Counted from the first letter of the stretch, positions 46,718 through 56,690 are shown. The stretch is DNA of 64,000 nucleotides from Methanobrevibacter millerae (GCA_015063005.1 SUTF01000005.1:62001-126000), one strand, 5' to 3'. Made by a program: numbers and translations. The notes: a model not told the origin generated them from the sequence alone.

Positions 46718-47854
46718 TTAACTCTCTTCATTTATTTTTTTTGTTATTTCCATTATTTCTTTGTTGGTTAAATTCTTGCCGATGATTTTTTCCTGTTTTT
46801 CTAAATCCTTAATTAATTTTTCAAATGTCTGTCTGTCAGGACCTGAAATTAAATGTGAGTGAACATTGTTGACGTTATTGTATAGGTTGTCTATTGCTGA
46901 TTTTGCATCCTTATTTTCACTTAAGTATTCTTGGAATTTTTTACCATCTTCCATATTCATAGTTTTAATTTCACGGCTTAATGGGGTTTCAATTCCCGGA
47001 ATGTGGTAGTCAATGTTTTCTAATGTACAGTCATGTTTTGAAATAATTTTAAATTCCTCAAAAATCTCATCGGATGTGTGCTGAACGGTCAGTCTTAGAA
47101 GATGGGGTCTTGCAGATTCCATATAAAGATCTTTTCCACCGATTATCTCTGGGGATACGATTTTATCTGCTCCTGCTTTTCTAAGGCGGGAAATATTTTC
47201 CAATTTGCTTGCTCTTGAAACTATCCATGCTTCAGGGTTTGTTTCCCTAATCGTGAGTACAATAAATAGGTTTGTCACATCACTTCCTGTACTGATGATG
47301 ACGCTTCTGCATTTTTCATTGGCAATCTGGGATATTAAATTGTCTTCTGTAGCATCCTTGTTGATAATGACTACTGTTTCATCTTCAGCTAAATCTTCAG
47401 TCTGCTTCTCGTCCTTTTCAAAAATAATTACGTTTTGTTTTCTATGATTTAATTCCTGAAAAGCTACTTTTCCCACTCTTCCGTATCCGCAGAGTATATA
47501 ATAATTATCCATATGTTTGATCCTGTTCATTTTACGAGCCCCTTTTGAAAATTTACTCATCCTTTCTTGGAAATTTGTTAAAATTACGTTAAATACATAA
47601 GCGAGCAATCCAACACCGCCCAATGCAAGTGTTGTTGCGAAAATCTTTTGAATACCTGTTGTTGGAATATAATCTCCATATCCCACTGTTGCCATTGTAA
47701 CGACAGAATAGTAAATGGAATCGACTAGATTCAATCCCATTATAAAATGAGAGCCTATAATACCATAGGCAAAAAGCAGTATCACTAACAATATTCCTGA
47801 AGTGATGTATTTTGTAGGTAAACGTGTTAAAATTTTAAATACAGTTTTTCTCAT
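46718..47854 (-). CDS. MthK-like potassium channel with RCK domain
   Basis: This 378-residue protein combines a two-helix pore module (about 15-90) and an RCK domain. The selectivity filter is TMATVGYGDYIPTT (about 52-65), the K+ channel signature. The RCK-N domain begins at YYILCGYGRVGKVAF (about 117-131) with the acidic EKDEK end, and an RCK-C domain continues to about residue 290. The final ~90 residues form a helical tail not seen in minimal MthK (FEKLIKDLEKQEKIIGKNL). In MthK, Ca2+ binding to RCK domains opens the channel; whether this protein responds to Ca2+ or nucleotides is unknown. Confidence 0.92.
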   Translation of the reverse strand: MRKTVFKILTRLPTKYITSGILLVILLFAYGIIGSHFIMGLNLVDSIYYSVVTMATVGYGDYIPTTGIQKIFATTLALGGVGLLAYVFNVILTNFQERMSKFSKGARKMNRIKHMDNYYILCGYGRVGKVAFQELNHRKQNVIIFEKDEKQTEDLAEDETVVIINKDATEDNLISQIANEKCRSVIISTGSDVTNLFIVLTIRETNPEAWIVSRASKLENISRLRKAGADKIVSPEIIGGKDLYMESARPHLLRLTVQHTSDEIFEEFKIISKHDCTLENIDYHIPGIETPLSREIKTMNMEDGKKFQEYLSENKDAKSAIDNLYNNVNNVHSHLISGPDRQTFEKLIKDLEKQEKIIGKNLTNKEIMEITKKINEES

Positions 47855-47924
47855 AAAAGTTATTTCCTTATTTGGATATGTTTATTTATATATGAATATT
47901 ATAAATTAATTTTATGGTGATTAA

Positions 47925-49445
47925 ATGGACCCAATAGATATGATGGTTACAGATGCAAACTGTGAATACTTAGGTTTATCAAGATTATGTTTGATGGAAG
48001 CTGCCGGAAAGTCATTAGGTGAAGAAGTTGCAAAAATAGCTGTTTTTACTTTTGCAAAACCTGTAAAGGTTGTAATGTTTACAGGATCCGGAGGAAATGG
48101 TGGTGACGCCTTCGTGGCTGCACGTTATCTTCTGAACAGAGGTTATGATGTTGATATCTACATGCTAAAGGACAATATTCACTCTCATGAGGCCAGAATT
48201 AATTTGGATGTCTTATTGAACATGAAACCTAGATTGTCTCGATTAACTATTCACGATTTGACAAATATTGGAGACTTTAGGCTGGATGAGGATGAAGATT
48301 TCATTGTCGTAGATGGAATTTTGGGAACAGGAATTAAGGGAAATCTTCAGGAAAACATCAAAAAAGCCATTAATGTTATCAATGAGTCCAATGGAATTAA
48401 AATAAGTATCGATGTACCGTCAGGAATGGATCCGTTGACTGGAGACGTTGATGATGTTGCAGTTGTCCCTGACTATACCATAAGCTTTCACAAAATCAAG
48501 ACCGGTGTGAGGGATGCCGAGGAGGAAATTGTGGGAGGTCTTGTAACTGCAGACATAGGAATACCTCTCGAAGCAGAATACTTTATTAACTACGGTGACT
48601 TTTTAAGACTAAAAAATAGGAATGCATCATCACATAAGGGAAATAATGGGTCTGTATTGATTGTTGGGGGAAGCAAAGACTATCATGGGGCGCCGGCCAT
48701 TTCAGGCAAGGCCGCTTTTGGTGCGGGTGTTGACCTGGTTTATGTTGCAACACCTGAAAGTGCAGCTATTCCTGTAAAATCTGCCTCAGAGGATTTGATT
48801 GTAAAATCATTGGATGGTGATTTTCTGTCACTCAATCATTTGGATGAAATATTGGAATTGGCTGACAAAGTGGATGCAGTGTTGATTGGCCCCGGCTCCA
48901 GCATCAACGATGAAACATCAAAACTCTTTAATGTATTGGTTACAAAAATCAAAAAGCCGATTGTTCTGGATGCGGATGGCCTTAAGCAGGTTGACATTTC
49001 ATTAATCAGGAATAAGGACAACATTGTTTTGACTCCTCACTTGGCCGAATTCAATCAGTTTTTCAACTCAAAGTTAAAGCTTGACATCGACACCTATGAC
49101 TTTGCAAAAGTGGATGAAAACATTACGCAATTCCAGAGACTTTCTAAAGACATTAAGGGTACTGTTGTCGTTAAGGGCAAAAATGATTTGGTTCTGTCCG
49201 GTTCCAAATTCAGAATCAATTCCTCAGGAAATGCAGGAATGACTGTGGGAGGAACCGGCGATGCACTTGCAGGAATTATTGTTGGGTTGCTTTCACAGAA
49301 TCTAAATGCATTTGACAGCGCATGTCTTGGGGTTTTCATCAATGGCCTTGCCGGAGATAAGGCATATGAAGTAAATGGAAACGGATTTTCAGCCAGTGAA
49401 TTGGTTTCATATATTGGAAACGTGATAAAAGATGGATTATGTTAA
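47925..49445 (+). CDS. nnr: bifunctional NAD(P)H-hydrate epimerase/dehydratase
   Basis: This enzyme repairs damaged NAD(P)HX: the N-terminal epimerase domain interconverts R and S hydrates and the C-terminal ribokinase-like dehydratase restores NAD(P)H using ADP or ATP. It has 506 residues. The epimerase domain is about 1-210 (GSGGNGGDAFVAARYLLNRG about 47-66, DGILGTGIKG, IDVPSGMDPLTG). The dehydratase domain is about 220-506 (VLIVGGSKDYHGAPAISGKAA, LIGPGSSIND, TPHLAEF, and NAGMTVGGTGDALAGI near 430). The order is that of the classic fused YjeF. Its 3' end overlaps sfsA by 14 nt. Confidence 0.94.
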   Translation: MDPIDMMVTDANCEYLGLSRLCLMEAAGKSLGEEVAKIAVFTFAKPVKVVMFTGSGGNGGDAFVAARYLLNRGYDVDIYMLKDNIHSHEARINLDVLLNMKPRLSRLTIHDLTNIGDFRLDEDEDFIVVDGILGTGIKGNLQENIKKAINVINESNGIKISIDVPSGMDPLTGDVDDVAVVPDYTISFHKIKTGVRDAEEEIVGGLVTADIGIPLEAEYFINYGDFLRLKNRNASSHKGNNGSVLIVGGSKDYHGAPAISGKAAFGAGVDLVYVATPESAAIPVKSASEDLIVKSLDGDFLSLNHLDEILELADKVDAVLIGPGSSINDETSKLFNVLVTKIKKPIVLDADGLKQVDISLIRNKDNIVLTPHLAEFNQFFNSKLKLDIDTYDFAKVDENITQFQRLSKDIKGTVVVKGKNDLVLSGSKFRINSSGNAGMTVGGTGDALAGIIVGLLSQNLNAFDSACLGVFINGLAGDKAYEVNGNGFSASELVSYIGNVIKDGLC

Positions 49446-50121
49446 GGGAATTTTCAAAAAAAGACCAAACAGATTCATAGCGGAAGTTGAAATCGATGGT
49501 GAAATCCAAATAGCTCATGTTCCAAATACTGGGCGCTGCAAGGAGCTGTTGGTTGAAGATGCTGTAGTTTGGCTTAAGCCATCTGACAATCCAAAAAGAA
49601 AGACCAAGTTCAGTCTGCATTTCGTTGAGAATCGTGGACACTTGGTGTCAATATACTCTCAGCAAGCTAATGAAATTGTCTATGATGCAATCATAAATGG
49701 TCAAATAAAAGAACTTTCTTGCTATAATAATCATCAAAGGGAAAAGACAATTGACAATTCAAGAATAGATATATACCTGACAAATGAAAATGGTGAAGAA
49801 TGTTTTGTTGAAGTGAAAGGAGTTACTTTGGTTGTTGGGACTGAAGCCAGATTTCCGGATGCTCCGACTGAAAGAGGAACAAAACACCTGAAAGAATTGA
49901 TAAAACTTAAAAAGGATGGTTATAGGGCTGTCGTATTTTTCCTCATACAGCATCCCTTAGGTGAATCATTCGCTCCAAACTGGGAAAATGATTCTGTATT
50001 TTCAAAGACATTGAATGATGCCTATGAAAATGGGGTTGAGATTCTTGTCTATAAATGCGACAATAGGTTAGATGGCATTGATTTAGTTCCAGAATCCGTT
50101 GATTTTGATTTAGGTAGGTAA
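49432..50121 (+). CDS. sfsA: DNA/RNA nuclease SfsA-like protein
   Basis: This 229-residue protein matches SfsA along its length: FKKRPNRFIAEVEIDG (about 8-23, OB-like N-terminal domain), HVPNTGRCKELL (about 29-40), DNSRIDIYLTNENGEECFVEVKGVTL (about 104-130, with the D..ExK nuclease-like core), FPDAPTERGTKHLKELI, and FLIQHP. SfsA was named for sugar fermentation stimulation in E. coli, but the fold is a PD-(D/E)XK nuclease with an OB domain; its cellular role is unsettled. It starts inside the 3' end of nnr, so the two are translationally coupled. It is convergent with the sirtuin gene, leaving 2 nt between stops. Confidence 0.93.
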   Translation: MDYVKGIFKKRPNRFIAEVEIDGEIQIAHVPNTGRCKELLVEDAVVWLKPSDNPKRKTKFSLHFVENRGHLVSIYSQQANEIVYDAIINGQIKELSCYNNHQREKTIDNSRIDIYLTNENGEECFVEVKGVTLVVGTEARFPDAPTERGTKHLKELIKLKKDGYRAVVFFLIQHPLGESFAPNWENDSVFSKTLNDAYENGVEILVYKCDNRLDGIDLVPESVDFDLGR

Positions 50122-50123
50122 GT

Positions 50124-50828
50124 TTAATCTATTTTTGATAATGTTTCACCAATTGCTTCATTTATAACGAGACTAGCTAAATTATCGTATGGTGTTTCAC
50201 TCTTATTGATTAACACTAAATTCTTTCCATTGAAATAGTTAATAAGACCTGCTGCGGGATAAACCACAAGTGATGTTCCTCCAATTATCAATGTATCTGC
50301 ATTAGAAATGTAATCTACAGCAAAACTTAGTATTGCATTGTTTAATGGCTCTTCATACAATACCACATCAGGCTTGATTATCCCTCCACATTCACATCTT
50401 GGAATGTCGTCTGATTCCAGAACATAATTCAAATCATAACTCTTATTGCACACCTGGCAGTAGTTTCTCTCAACGTTTCCATGAAGTTCCAATACATTTT
50501 TACATCCCGCTTTCTGGTGAAGCCCGTCAATGTTTTGAGTTATCACTGCCTTAAGTTTGCCTCTTTTTTCAAGTTCTGCCAGTTTGTAATGTGCGGGATT
50601 TGGTTTTGCATCCTTAAAAATAAGGTTTTCTTTGTAAAACTCAAAAAATTCCTTTGTATGTTCCATGTAGTAGGTATGTGATACCAACTCTTCTGGTGTT
50701 CTGGAATATATTCCGTCAGCACTTCTAAAATCAGGAATTCCGCTTTCGGTCGATACGCCTGCTCCTCCGAAAAATACGATGTTGTCTGATGAATCGATTA
50801 TCTTTTGCAATTCGTTAATTTTTGACAT
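50124..50828 (-). CDS. NAD-dependent protein deacylase, Sir2 family
   Basis: This 234-residue sirtuin removes acyl groups from lysines with NAD+ as co-substrate. It has FFGGAGVSTESGIPDFRSADG (about 18-38, NAD binding), TQNIDGLHQKAG (about 98-109, catalytic core), His in ELHGNV (about 118), and four zinc cysteines (CQVCNKSY, then CECGG about 125-150). Late NAD contacts are IIGGTSLVVYPAAGLI (about 187-202) and LINKSETPYD. A typical archaeal role is deacetylation of chromatin proteins such as Alba. The desuccinylase Tyr/Arg pair of Sirt5-like enzymes is not evident: the segment reads SHTYYMEHTKEFFEFY. Confidence 0.93.
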   Translation of the reverse strand: MSKINELQKIIDSSDNIVFFGGAGVSTESGIPDFRSADGIYSRTPEELVSHTYYMEHTKEFFEFYKENLIFKDAKPNPAHYKLAELEKRGKLKAVITQNIDGLHQKAGCKNVLELHGNVERNYCQVCNKSYDLNYVLESDDIPRCECGGIIKPDVVLYEEPLNNAILSFAVDYISNADTLIIGGTSLVVYPAAGLINYFNGKNLVLINKSETPYDNLASLVINEAIGETLSKID

Positions 50829-50893
50829 AACATTATTTTTAAATATGATTTTTAATAAATATTATTGTGAATATCTTGTGAGTAGGGATTAAA

Positions 50894-52543
50894 TTGAGCG
50901 AAGCAAACAATAATTCTAATCTTGATTGGATGATTCATTGGTCATTAACCGAACACCATCCTAGAAACACCCAAATTAAACTAATCAACAAAATTAATTT
51001 TGCTATTGGCGAAGGATATAAGAACATAATTCTTGAAGCAGGAACCGGCATTGGAAAATCTGCCATTGCAACAACTCTTGCCAATATGTATGAGGATTCC
51101 TATATTCTAACCATGACCAAGCAACTGCAGGAACAGTATTTGCATGATTTCAATGATATGCTGGTTGAAATCAAAGGAAAAGGAAATTATGAGTGCAATT
51201 ATCAGGGAACCTGTGATTTTTGTATCAAGGCAGAATATAATTTGGCCAAATGCAAGGACTGTCAATACCAAATAGCTTTTAGAAAGGCCAAACAGGCAGA
51301 AAATGTCATTACAAATTATGATTTTTTATACTATGTTGGTGTTGGAAATCAGATGATAGAGCCTCGCCAGCTATTGATTTTGGATGAGGCACATAATTTG
51401 GAGCGTAAAATGTTATTGTTGTCTTCCCATAATCTGGAACGTGAATACGTTTCTACCAAATTTGGAATTGACATTTTTGAAGCATTGATGAAAAGGGAAA
51501 AATCCTATTCTTATGTCAAGGGCAAGTCAGAGTATTGGATTGCTGTGTGCGAGGAGCTAATGAAAAAATGCAGTGAACAGATTAAAAAATATGATAAGAA
51601 AGATGTTCAGGTTACTCTGGATGAGTTTGAAAACGATCCTGACAAATATTCGAGCAATGATTTCATGGAAAAGCATATCCTTGAAAGCGACTTGAAATCT
51701 TTTAATGAAATCAAGTTGGGCTTGGAAAGCGGTGATTTAATTATTGACTTGCCGGACTATAAACTTATAATGGATAATAAAATGGATATTTCAGCTGAAT
51801 TCAAGCCATTTTCCGTTTCTGATGCAACTCAAAACCTTTTGAACTTTGGTAATATTCGAATTTTCTTAACGGGGACTCTTGGAAGCAAGGAAAAATTCTG
51901 CAAATGGAATAATATCAATCCCGATAATACCTATTATATATTTGAAAAAAGTCCCTTCGAAGTATCTAAACGACCAATTTATATTGATTTTGCAGGTTCA
52001 ATGAGTGGAAAGATAAGGAATATTCCTAAATGGAAAAACAAAAGGGCAATTGCAAAGATTAGAAAATTGATTGACCGGTATCCAACTCAAAAGGGTGTAA
52101 TTCACACCTCAAGCAATGAACAGGCTTTCTGGATAATGGATAATTTAAAGGATTATAATCTATTGTTTGTTGGTGGAAAATCAAGAAATAAAGTTTTAAA
52201 TGAATTTGGAAATATTAAAGGTCAGGCCATTTTGATTGGTGCATCAATAAAGGACGGTGTGGATTTGAAGGATGATTTGTGCCGTTTCCAAATAATATTC
52301 AAGGTTCCTTATCCTCAGCTAAATGAACAGGTAAAATACAGAAAATCTCTTGATCAGTCATGGTATTTCTATCAGGCAGTCATGTCATTAATGCAGGCTT
52401 ATGGTCGTGGTATTCGAGATAAGGATGATTACTGTGATATGTATATTATAGACTCGGATTTTAAAAGACTGTTTGATTATAATAAAAAGTTCTTCAATGA
52501 ATATTTCATCGAAGCTATAAAAAAAGGTGTTAAGATAGCTTAA
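50894..52543 (+). CDS. XPD/DinG-like superfamily 2 helicase with Fe-S cysteines
   Basis: This 549-residue DNA helicase has Walker A LEAGTGIGKSAIA (about 48-60) and a four-cysteine cluster region, CNYQGTCDFC..CKDC (about 98-124), typical of the 4Fe-4S domain of XPD/Rad3/DinG helicases. The Walker B box is LDEAHNLE (about 163-170). C-terminal motifs are FLTGTLGSKEKF, GVIHTSSNEQ, ILIGASIKDGVDLKDD and QAYGRGIRDKDD (motif VI). The start is TTG at 50894; the first ATG is 13 codons in and would cut conserved sequence, though the ribosome-binding site for the TTG is weak. It likely acts in repair or fork maintenance. It is shorter than archaeal XPD in the arch region, so the DinG-like label is equally valid. 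Confidence 0.88.
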   Translation: MSEANNNSNLDWMIHWSLTEHHPRNTQIKLINKINFAIGEGYKNIILEAGTGIGKSAIATTLANMYEDSYILTMTKQLQEQYLHDFNDMLVEIKGKGNYECNYQGTCDFCIKAEYNLAKCKDCQYQIAFRKAKQAENVITNYDFLYYVGVGNQMIEPRQLLILDEAHNLERKMLLLSSHNLEREYVSTKFGIDIFEALMKREKSYSYVKGKSEYWIAVCEELMKKCSEQIKKYDKKDVQVTLDEFENDPDKYSSNDFMEKHILESDLKSFNEIKLGLESGDLIIDLPDYKLIMDNKMDISAEFKPFSVSDATQNLLNFGNIRIFLTGTLGSKEKFCKWNNINPDNTYYIFEKSPFEVSKRPIYIDFAGSMSGKIRNIPKWKNKRAIAKIRKLIDRYPTQKGVIHTSSNEQAFWIMDNLKDYNLLFVGGKSRNKVLNEFGNIKGQAILIGASIKDGVDLKDDLCRFQIIFKVPYPQLNEQVKYRKSLDQSWYFYQAVMSLMQAYGRGIRDKDDYCDMYIIDSDFKRLFDYNKKFFNEYFIEAIKKGVKIA

Positions 52544-52544
52544 G

Positions 52545-53720
52545 CTATCTTTTTAATTTTTGATAGTTTGCAGCTTGCAAACCGTGGTGTTTAATCATAC
52601 CTTCAACTTCTCTTTGGTCAGTATCTTTGTCTTCAAATGTGATTTGTTCGATACTGTGTAAGCTGAATGGGGATTTTCTTACTAACGGTTGAATTGATCC
52701 TTTAAAGAGTTTCATTGTGACTTCACCGCTAACTCTTTGTTGCATGTTGTCAATTGCTTGGTCCAAGTCTTCTCTTAAAGGTTCTTGCCATAATGCTCGG
52801 TATACTAAATCAGCATAGAGTGTTGACATGTATTCTGCAAATCTTAATTCATCAGTAGTCAATACGAGTTCTTCCAATGCTTGGTGAGCTGCAATTAAAA
52901 GTTTAGCTCCAGGAACTTCATAGTTTTCCCTACTTTTAAGTCCAATCATTCTGTTTTCAATGGTGTCAACTCTACCGATACCATGGTCTCCTGCAATTTT
53001 ATTTGCTTTTTCAATTAATTCGATTAATGGCATCATTTCGCCATCTATGGCTACAGGAATACCTTCTTCGAATTCGATTGTAACTTTTTGAGGTTCGTCA
53101 TTAGCATCTTTCCATGATTTGGTCCATTCGTATATGTCTTCCGGAGGTTCGTTTGCAGGGTCTTCCAAGTTTCCTCCTTCAATGGATCTTCCCCAAATGT
53201 TTTCATCAATACTGTAAATTTTTTCGTAATTTAATTTAATGCCTTTTTCTTCAGCGTAAGCTTGTTCTTCAGTTCTGGTTAAGTTTAATTCTCTGATTGG
53301 AGCAATAACATCTAAATCTGACATTGCAAGAATTACTGCTTCAAATCTGAACTGGTCGTTTCCTTTTCCGGTACAGCCGTGTGCAATGGCAGTTGCTCCT
53401 TCTTTTTCAGCAACTTCAATGATTTTTTGAGCTATTAAAGGTCTTGCAAGTGCTGTACTTAATGGATAACCTTCATATTCAGCATTAGCTTTGATTCCTC
53501 TTGCAATATATTCGTTTGCAAATTCTTCTCTTGCATCGATTGTGTAGTGGTTTCCGGTACCGACTTTTGCAGCCATTGATTCTGCTTTTTTAATTTCCTC
53601 TTCTCCTTGTCCTACATCTACACAAGCAGTTACTACTTCAACATCATATTTTTCTTCTAATAATTTAACACATACGGAGGTGTCTAATCCACCACTGAAT
53701 GCTAAAACTACTTTGTCCAT
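52545..53720 (-). CDS. argG: argininosuccinate synthase
   Basis: ArgG joins citrulline and aspartate with ATP to form argininosuccinate in arginine synthesis. The 391-residue protein is the usual length. Motifs are the PP-loop [12 protein letters not shown] (about 4-15), [11 protein letters not shown], the citrulline/Asp-binding [13 protein letters not shown] and [13 protein letters not shown] (about 115-127), [12 protein letters not shown] and [17 protein letters not shown]. The ATG follows GGTGATTAA. On the - strand a TATA-like TTATATAC lies about 60-65 nt before the ATG. A candidate structured RNA lies immediately further upstream, so argG may have either its own promoter or a long regulated leader. 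Confidence 0.97.
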   Translation of the reverse strand: MDKVVLAFSGGLDTSVCVKLLEEKYDVEVVTACVDVGQGEEEIKKAESMAAKVGTGNHYTIDAREEFANEYIARGIKANAEYEGYPLSTALARPLIAQKIIEVAEKEGATAIAHGCTGKGNDQFRFEAVILAMSDLDVIAPIRELNLTRTEEQAYAEEKGIKLNYEKIYSIDENIWGRSIEGGNLEDPANEPPEDIYEWTKSWKDANDEPQKVTIEFEEGIPVAIDGEMMPLIELIEKANKIAGDHGIGRVDTIENRMIGLKSRENYEVPGAKLLIAAHQALEELVLTTDELRFAEYMSTLYADLVYRALWQEPLREDLDQAIDNMQQRVSGEVTMKLFKGSIQPLVRKSPFSLHSIEQITFEDKDTDQREVEGMIKHHGLQAANYQKLKR

Positions 53721-53796
53721 TTAATCACCAAAATAATTTTTATAAAAATGAATTATGTATTTATTTATGTTTTTAATAGTATATAATGGTTATTTT

Positions 53797-53935
53797 AAAA
53801 AATAGTTTGACAGAAGAGTTACTCTTAATCGGGGGTTATAATTGAGGTTGAAAAGTTATATGGGCTTTTGAAAAATTAAACACCCAATTAAGAGTAGAGT
53901 TTGAAAGTGTTTGTGAGTTCACATTTCGCTCTCTG
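53797..53935 (-). ncRNA. candidate structured RNA or leader upstream of argG
   Basis: Within 257 bp lacking any gene, the - strand shows a promoter-like CTTTATATAT (about 53958-53967) placed ~27 nt before 53935. From there, CAGAGAG (53935-53929) pairs with CTCTTCTG (53818-53811, one bulge). A 14-position stem pairs 53883-53896 with 53820-53833 (one mismatch), enclosing a 49-nt loop, and a small TGTG/CACA hairpin sits in the side arm. A T6 run (53802-53797) follows, like a terminator. This makes a ~139-nt three-way-junction RNA. It may be an independent small RNA or an argG leader that ends prematurely. No known RNA family is recognised. Confidence 0.5.
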
Positions 53936-53977
53936 TATTATATTAATGACTTCATGATATATAAAGTTTAGGTATGC

Positions 53978-55897
53978 CTAAATAATTACTCTTAAATTTT
54001 TACTTTCAACAAAATCAATCAAACGTTCGTAGGTTGCATTTGTTTTAAGGGTCTCACTGTTTCCAATAATTATTAATTTTCTTTTTGCACGGGTTATTGC
54101 AACATTGAGCCTTCGTAAATCTTTTAAAAAACCAATTTGGCCAAATTCATTACTTCGAACTGTTGATATGATTATGATTTCCTTTTCACGTCCCTGAAAT
54201 CCGTCAACAGTTTTGACTTCAATATCTGTTTTTTCAGATATTATTTTAACCTGGTCTGCGTAAGGGCTTATTATTCCAATGTCTGTCTCATCAATTCCTG
54301 AATTGATATAATCCTGAGCTACCTTTAATGCAATCCTTGCTTCAACATGATTTACAATTGATTTTGAATCCTTCAGATGCTTCTCATGATTTTTCTCCAA
54401 ATCACAGGTATCAATGAACAGTATTGCATCATCATCTTCCACATCCGAAATGTCTTTTAAGGTAATGTCATTGACGCTCAAATCGCTTTTTAGATTGTTG
54501 TTGTAGAATTCATGGTTTGGAAACTCCATCAGTGTCCTGTTCATACGGTACTGAACATTTAACAGTTGGGACTTGTGCGGATACTTTTCTATTAGTGATT
54601 CGAATAATGTTTCCTGCAGGTCATTCGCCCTGTCGCTGATAATTGTTGGCGGGAGCTGTTTGTGGTCTCCTGCAAGAATGAACCTGCGGGCTTTGGCTAT
54701 TGGAATCAGGACACTTGGAATTGTTGCCTGTGATGCCTCATCGACTATCACTACATCAAATTTGGTGTCTGAAATGCTATCCAATGCAGCTGATGAATTT
54801 GTAGATAGAATAACATCACTGCTTTCAATGATGTCTTTAATCATTTTGTTTTCCACTCGCTTGATTTCATCGTGGAGTTCATCAATTTCCAGATTGTAAT
54901 CAAGCCAATTGGCCATTGATTTCATTTTCTCGGCACTTATTCCACGACCTCCTTTTCCCTTTGAAGCATTATATAAAATGTCGTGGTCACTGAATCCTCG
55001 TCTGTATTGTGGAGTTGGCTTTGTAAAGCTGCTTCTTTTTTCAATTAGCTTGTCGATTTTTTTATGGATTCTTTTTATCTTATCGTTAAGGGAATGATTT
55101 TCCACTTTATATGCCAAAGTGTATGTGATATTGTCTTTGGACACTCTTTGCGGATGACCTAATCTGGTAATTTTTAATTTTTTATTAAAAATCAATCTTT
55201 CAACAATATTGTCGACTGCCGCATTGCTTTCTGCTGTTGTAAGTACTTTTCTGTGCTGCCTGACTTCCTGGGATATAAGTTCGACCAATGTTCTGGTTTT
55301 TCCTGTTCCAAAAGGCCCGTGGATTAAATAGAAGTTTTGTGTTGTTAGGCAATTTCTGACAGCTAATTTTTGGGATTCATTTAGATGCTGGTCGATATAG
55401 TCAATATAAACATTGTCCTTGCTTGGCTGAGGGTCTCTTTTATTCAATGAATATTCCAATGCATTTTTACCTTTTAAGCTCAAATGCTTCAGGTTATCTT
55501 CCATTCTTCTAAATGTAATGTCGTTGGCATATAAATCAAGCCTGACCTTTTTCTTTAATGCCCATTTGGGAACTCTTCCATCAAAAGCAACTTTAATAAA
55601 TCTCGCACCTTTTTCTGTTACTGTACATGTCAAATCGCTTCTCAAGGGATTTCCTGTACTTATCAGAATCATGTCTCCAACGCTGATTTCAGTATCTATG
55701 GTTTCTGATCTTCCGAATTGTACAATATTTAATCCCAATTCCTTTCCCATATATTTTCCTTTGACCTTGTTAATGGCTCGTCCCAGTTCTTCTCTTTTTT
55801 GACCGGACATGTTTTCTATTTCAGAAACCATTAACTCTATTTCGGCTTCTCTTTCGTAATTGATTAGTTTTATTAATTTTTTAATATATTTTTTCAA
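53978..55897 (-). CDS. UPF1/Dna2-like superfamily 1 helicase
   Basis: This 639-residue protein has the SF1B helicase core of the UPF1/IGHMBP2/Dna2 group. The N-terminal beta-barrel region (about 30-160) includes IDTEISVGDMILISTGNP. Walker A is LIHGPFGTGKTRTLVELI (about 193-210), motif Ia TAESNAAVDNI, Walker B VVIVDEASQAT (about 384-394), motif III LAGDHKQLPPTI, motif IV YRMNRTLMEFPNHEFYNN. Motifs V-VI are KTVDGFQGREKEIIIISTVRSN (about 557-578) and LRRLNVAITRAKRKLIIIG. It acts on RNA or DNA 5'-3'; the archaeal cellular role is not established. It is upstream of argG on the same strand but separated by the candidate RNA. Confidence 0.92.
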   Translation of the reverse strand: MKKYIKKLIKLINYEREAEIELMVSEIENMSGQKREELGRAINKVKGKYMGKELGLNIVQFGRSETIDTEISVGDMILISTGNPLRSDLTCTVTEKGARFIKVAFDGRVPKWALKKKVRLDLYANDITFRRMEDNLKHLSLKGKNALEYSLNKRDPQPSKDNVYIDYIDQHLNESQKLAVRNCLTTQNFYLIHGPFGTGKTRTLVELISQEVRQHRKVLTTAESNAAVDNIVERLIFNKKLKITRLGHPQRVSKDNITYTLAYKVENHSLNDKIKRIHKKIDKLIEKRSSFTKPTPQYRRGFSDHDILYNASKGKGGRGISAEKMKSMANWLDYNLEIDELHDEIKRVENKMIKDIIESSDVILSTNSSAALDSISDTKFDVVIVDEASQATIPSVLIPIAKARRFILAGDHKQLPPTIISDRANDLQETLFESLIEKYPHKSQLLNVQYRMNRTLMEFPNHEFYNNNLKSDLSVNDITLKDISDVEDDDAILFIDTCDLEKNHEKHLKDSKSIVNHVEARIALKVAQDYINSGIDETDIGIISPYADQVKIISEKTDIEVKTVDGFQGREKEIIIISTVRSNEFGQIGFLKDLRRLNVAITRAKRKLIIIGNSETLKTNATYERLIDFVESKNLRVII

Positions 55898-55949
55898 TTT
55901 AATCCCTACAGTAAAAAAGTTAAATAAGATTTTGATTTAATTAATAAAT

Positions 55950-56690
55950 ATGGATTTCGATAGTGTAGATGATTTTGAAAATGTTGAAATGACTTATGTT
56001 TCTTTTCTGTCAAAAGGTTATATTTCAAGAAACAAATTTTTATTTGATAAAATTAAATTAACTAATTTTTCCAAGTTCGTTTTATATTCATGCGTTTATG
56101 GAACTCCTATTTTTAAGATTGGAAACTCAGGTAAAAAAATTCTTGTCCTATCAGGAATTCATGGAAATGAATTGCCTCCTCAATTGGCTAATTTAACCCT
56201 ATTGAATGAGTTGGTTGATAGAGATTTGAATAATACTGTCTATGTTATTCCATTTGCCAGTCCAAACTCCACAATGAACAATGAAAGGTCATTCAATTCA
56301 CTTGATTTGAACAGGGCGGCACATATTACAAATTCCTTAAGCAATAAGATTATTCAGGCAATTGAAGAGTTAAAAATAGATTGTGTGGGGGATTTCCACT
56401 CAACAGCATATAACAGTAATCCTGGATTTGAATCAGTATTTTCATCAAAAAAACCCTCTCCTGAAAGTGTTTTAATTGCACAGCACATTTCCCATGATGT
56501 TGGCAGTGAAATCATCAAATATGATGTGGCTGGTTCTCAATATAAGGGTGCTGTTGAAGATGTATGTAACTTAAGGGGAATTCCTGCTATAACTTGTGAA
56601 GTCTTATCTCCTTTCGCTTCCATTGGCAAAGGAAGCTTTGAAAAATCTCTACAGCAAATGAAAAGCTTTTTAAGTTATTTTGGGTTTTGA
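55950..56690 (+). CDS. AstE/aspartoacylase-family zinc deacylase-like protein
   Basis: This 246-residue protein fits the succinylglutamate desuccinylase/aspartoacylase family of M14-like zinc hydrolases. Zinc ligands are in LSGIHGNELPPQLA (His and Glu, about 70-83) and GDFHSTAYN (about 149-157, third His). NERSFNSLDLNR (about 110-121) carries the Arg-bearing substrate loop, and the catalytic Glu is probably in ITCEVLSPF (about 211). No signal peptide is present. Arginine catabolism genes are absent around it, so succinylglutamate is unlikely as the substrate; archaeal members are uncharacterised. It is divergent from the helicase and convergent with the following membrane gene, overlapping by 16 nt. 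Confidence 0.85.
   Translation: MDFDSVDDFENVEMTYVSFLSKGYISRNKFLFDKIKLTNFSKFVLYSCVYGTPIFKIGNSGKKILVLSGIHGNELPPQLANLTLLNELVDRDLNNTVYVIPFASPNSTMNNERSFNSLDLNRAAHITNSLSNKIIQAIEELKIDCVGDFHSTAYNSNPGFESVFSSKKPSPESVLIAQHISHDVGSEIIKYDVAGSQYKGAVEDVCNLRGIPAITCEVLSPFASIGKGSFEKSLQQMKSFLSYFGF

Noticed and set aside
53778..53935. Reading the argG-upstream structure as a + strand RNA
   Set aside because: A TATA-like string exists at about 53779, but the + strand has no T-run after the closing stem; the - strand has both a better TATA and a T6.
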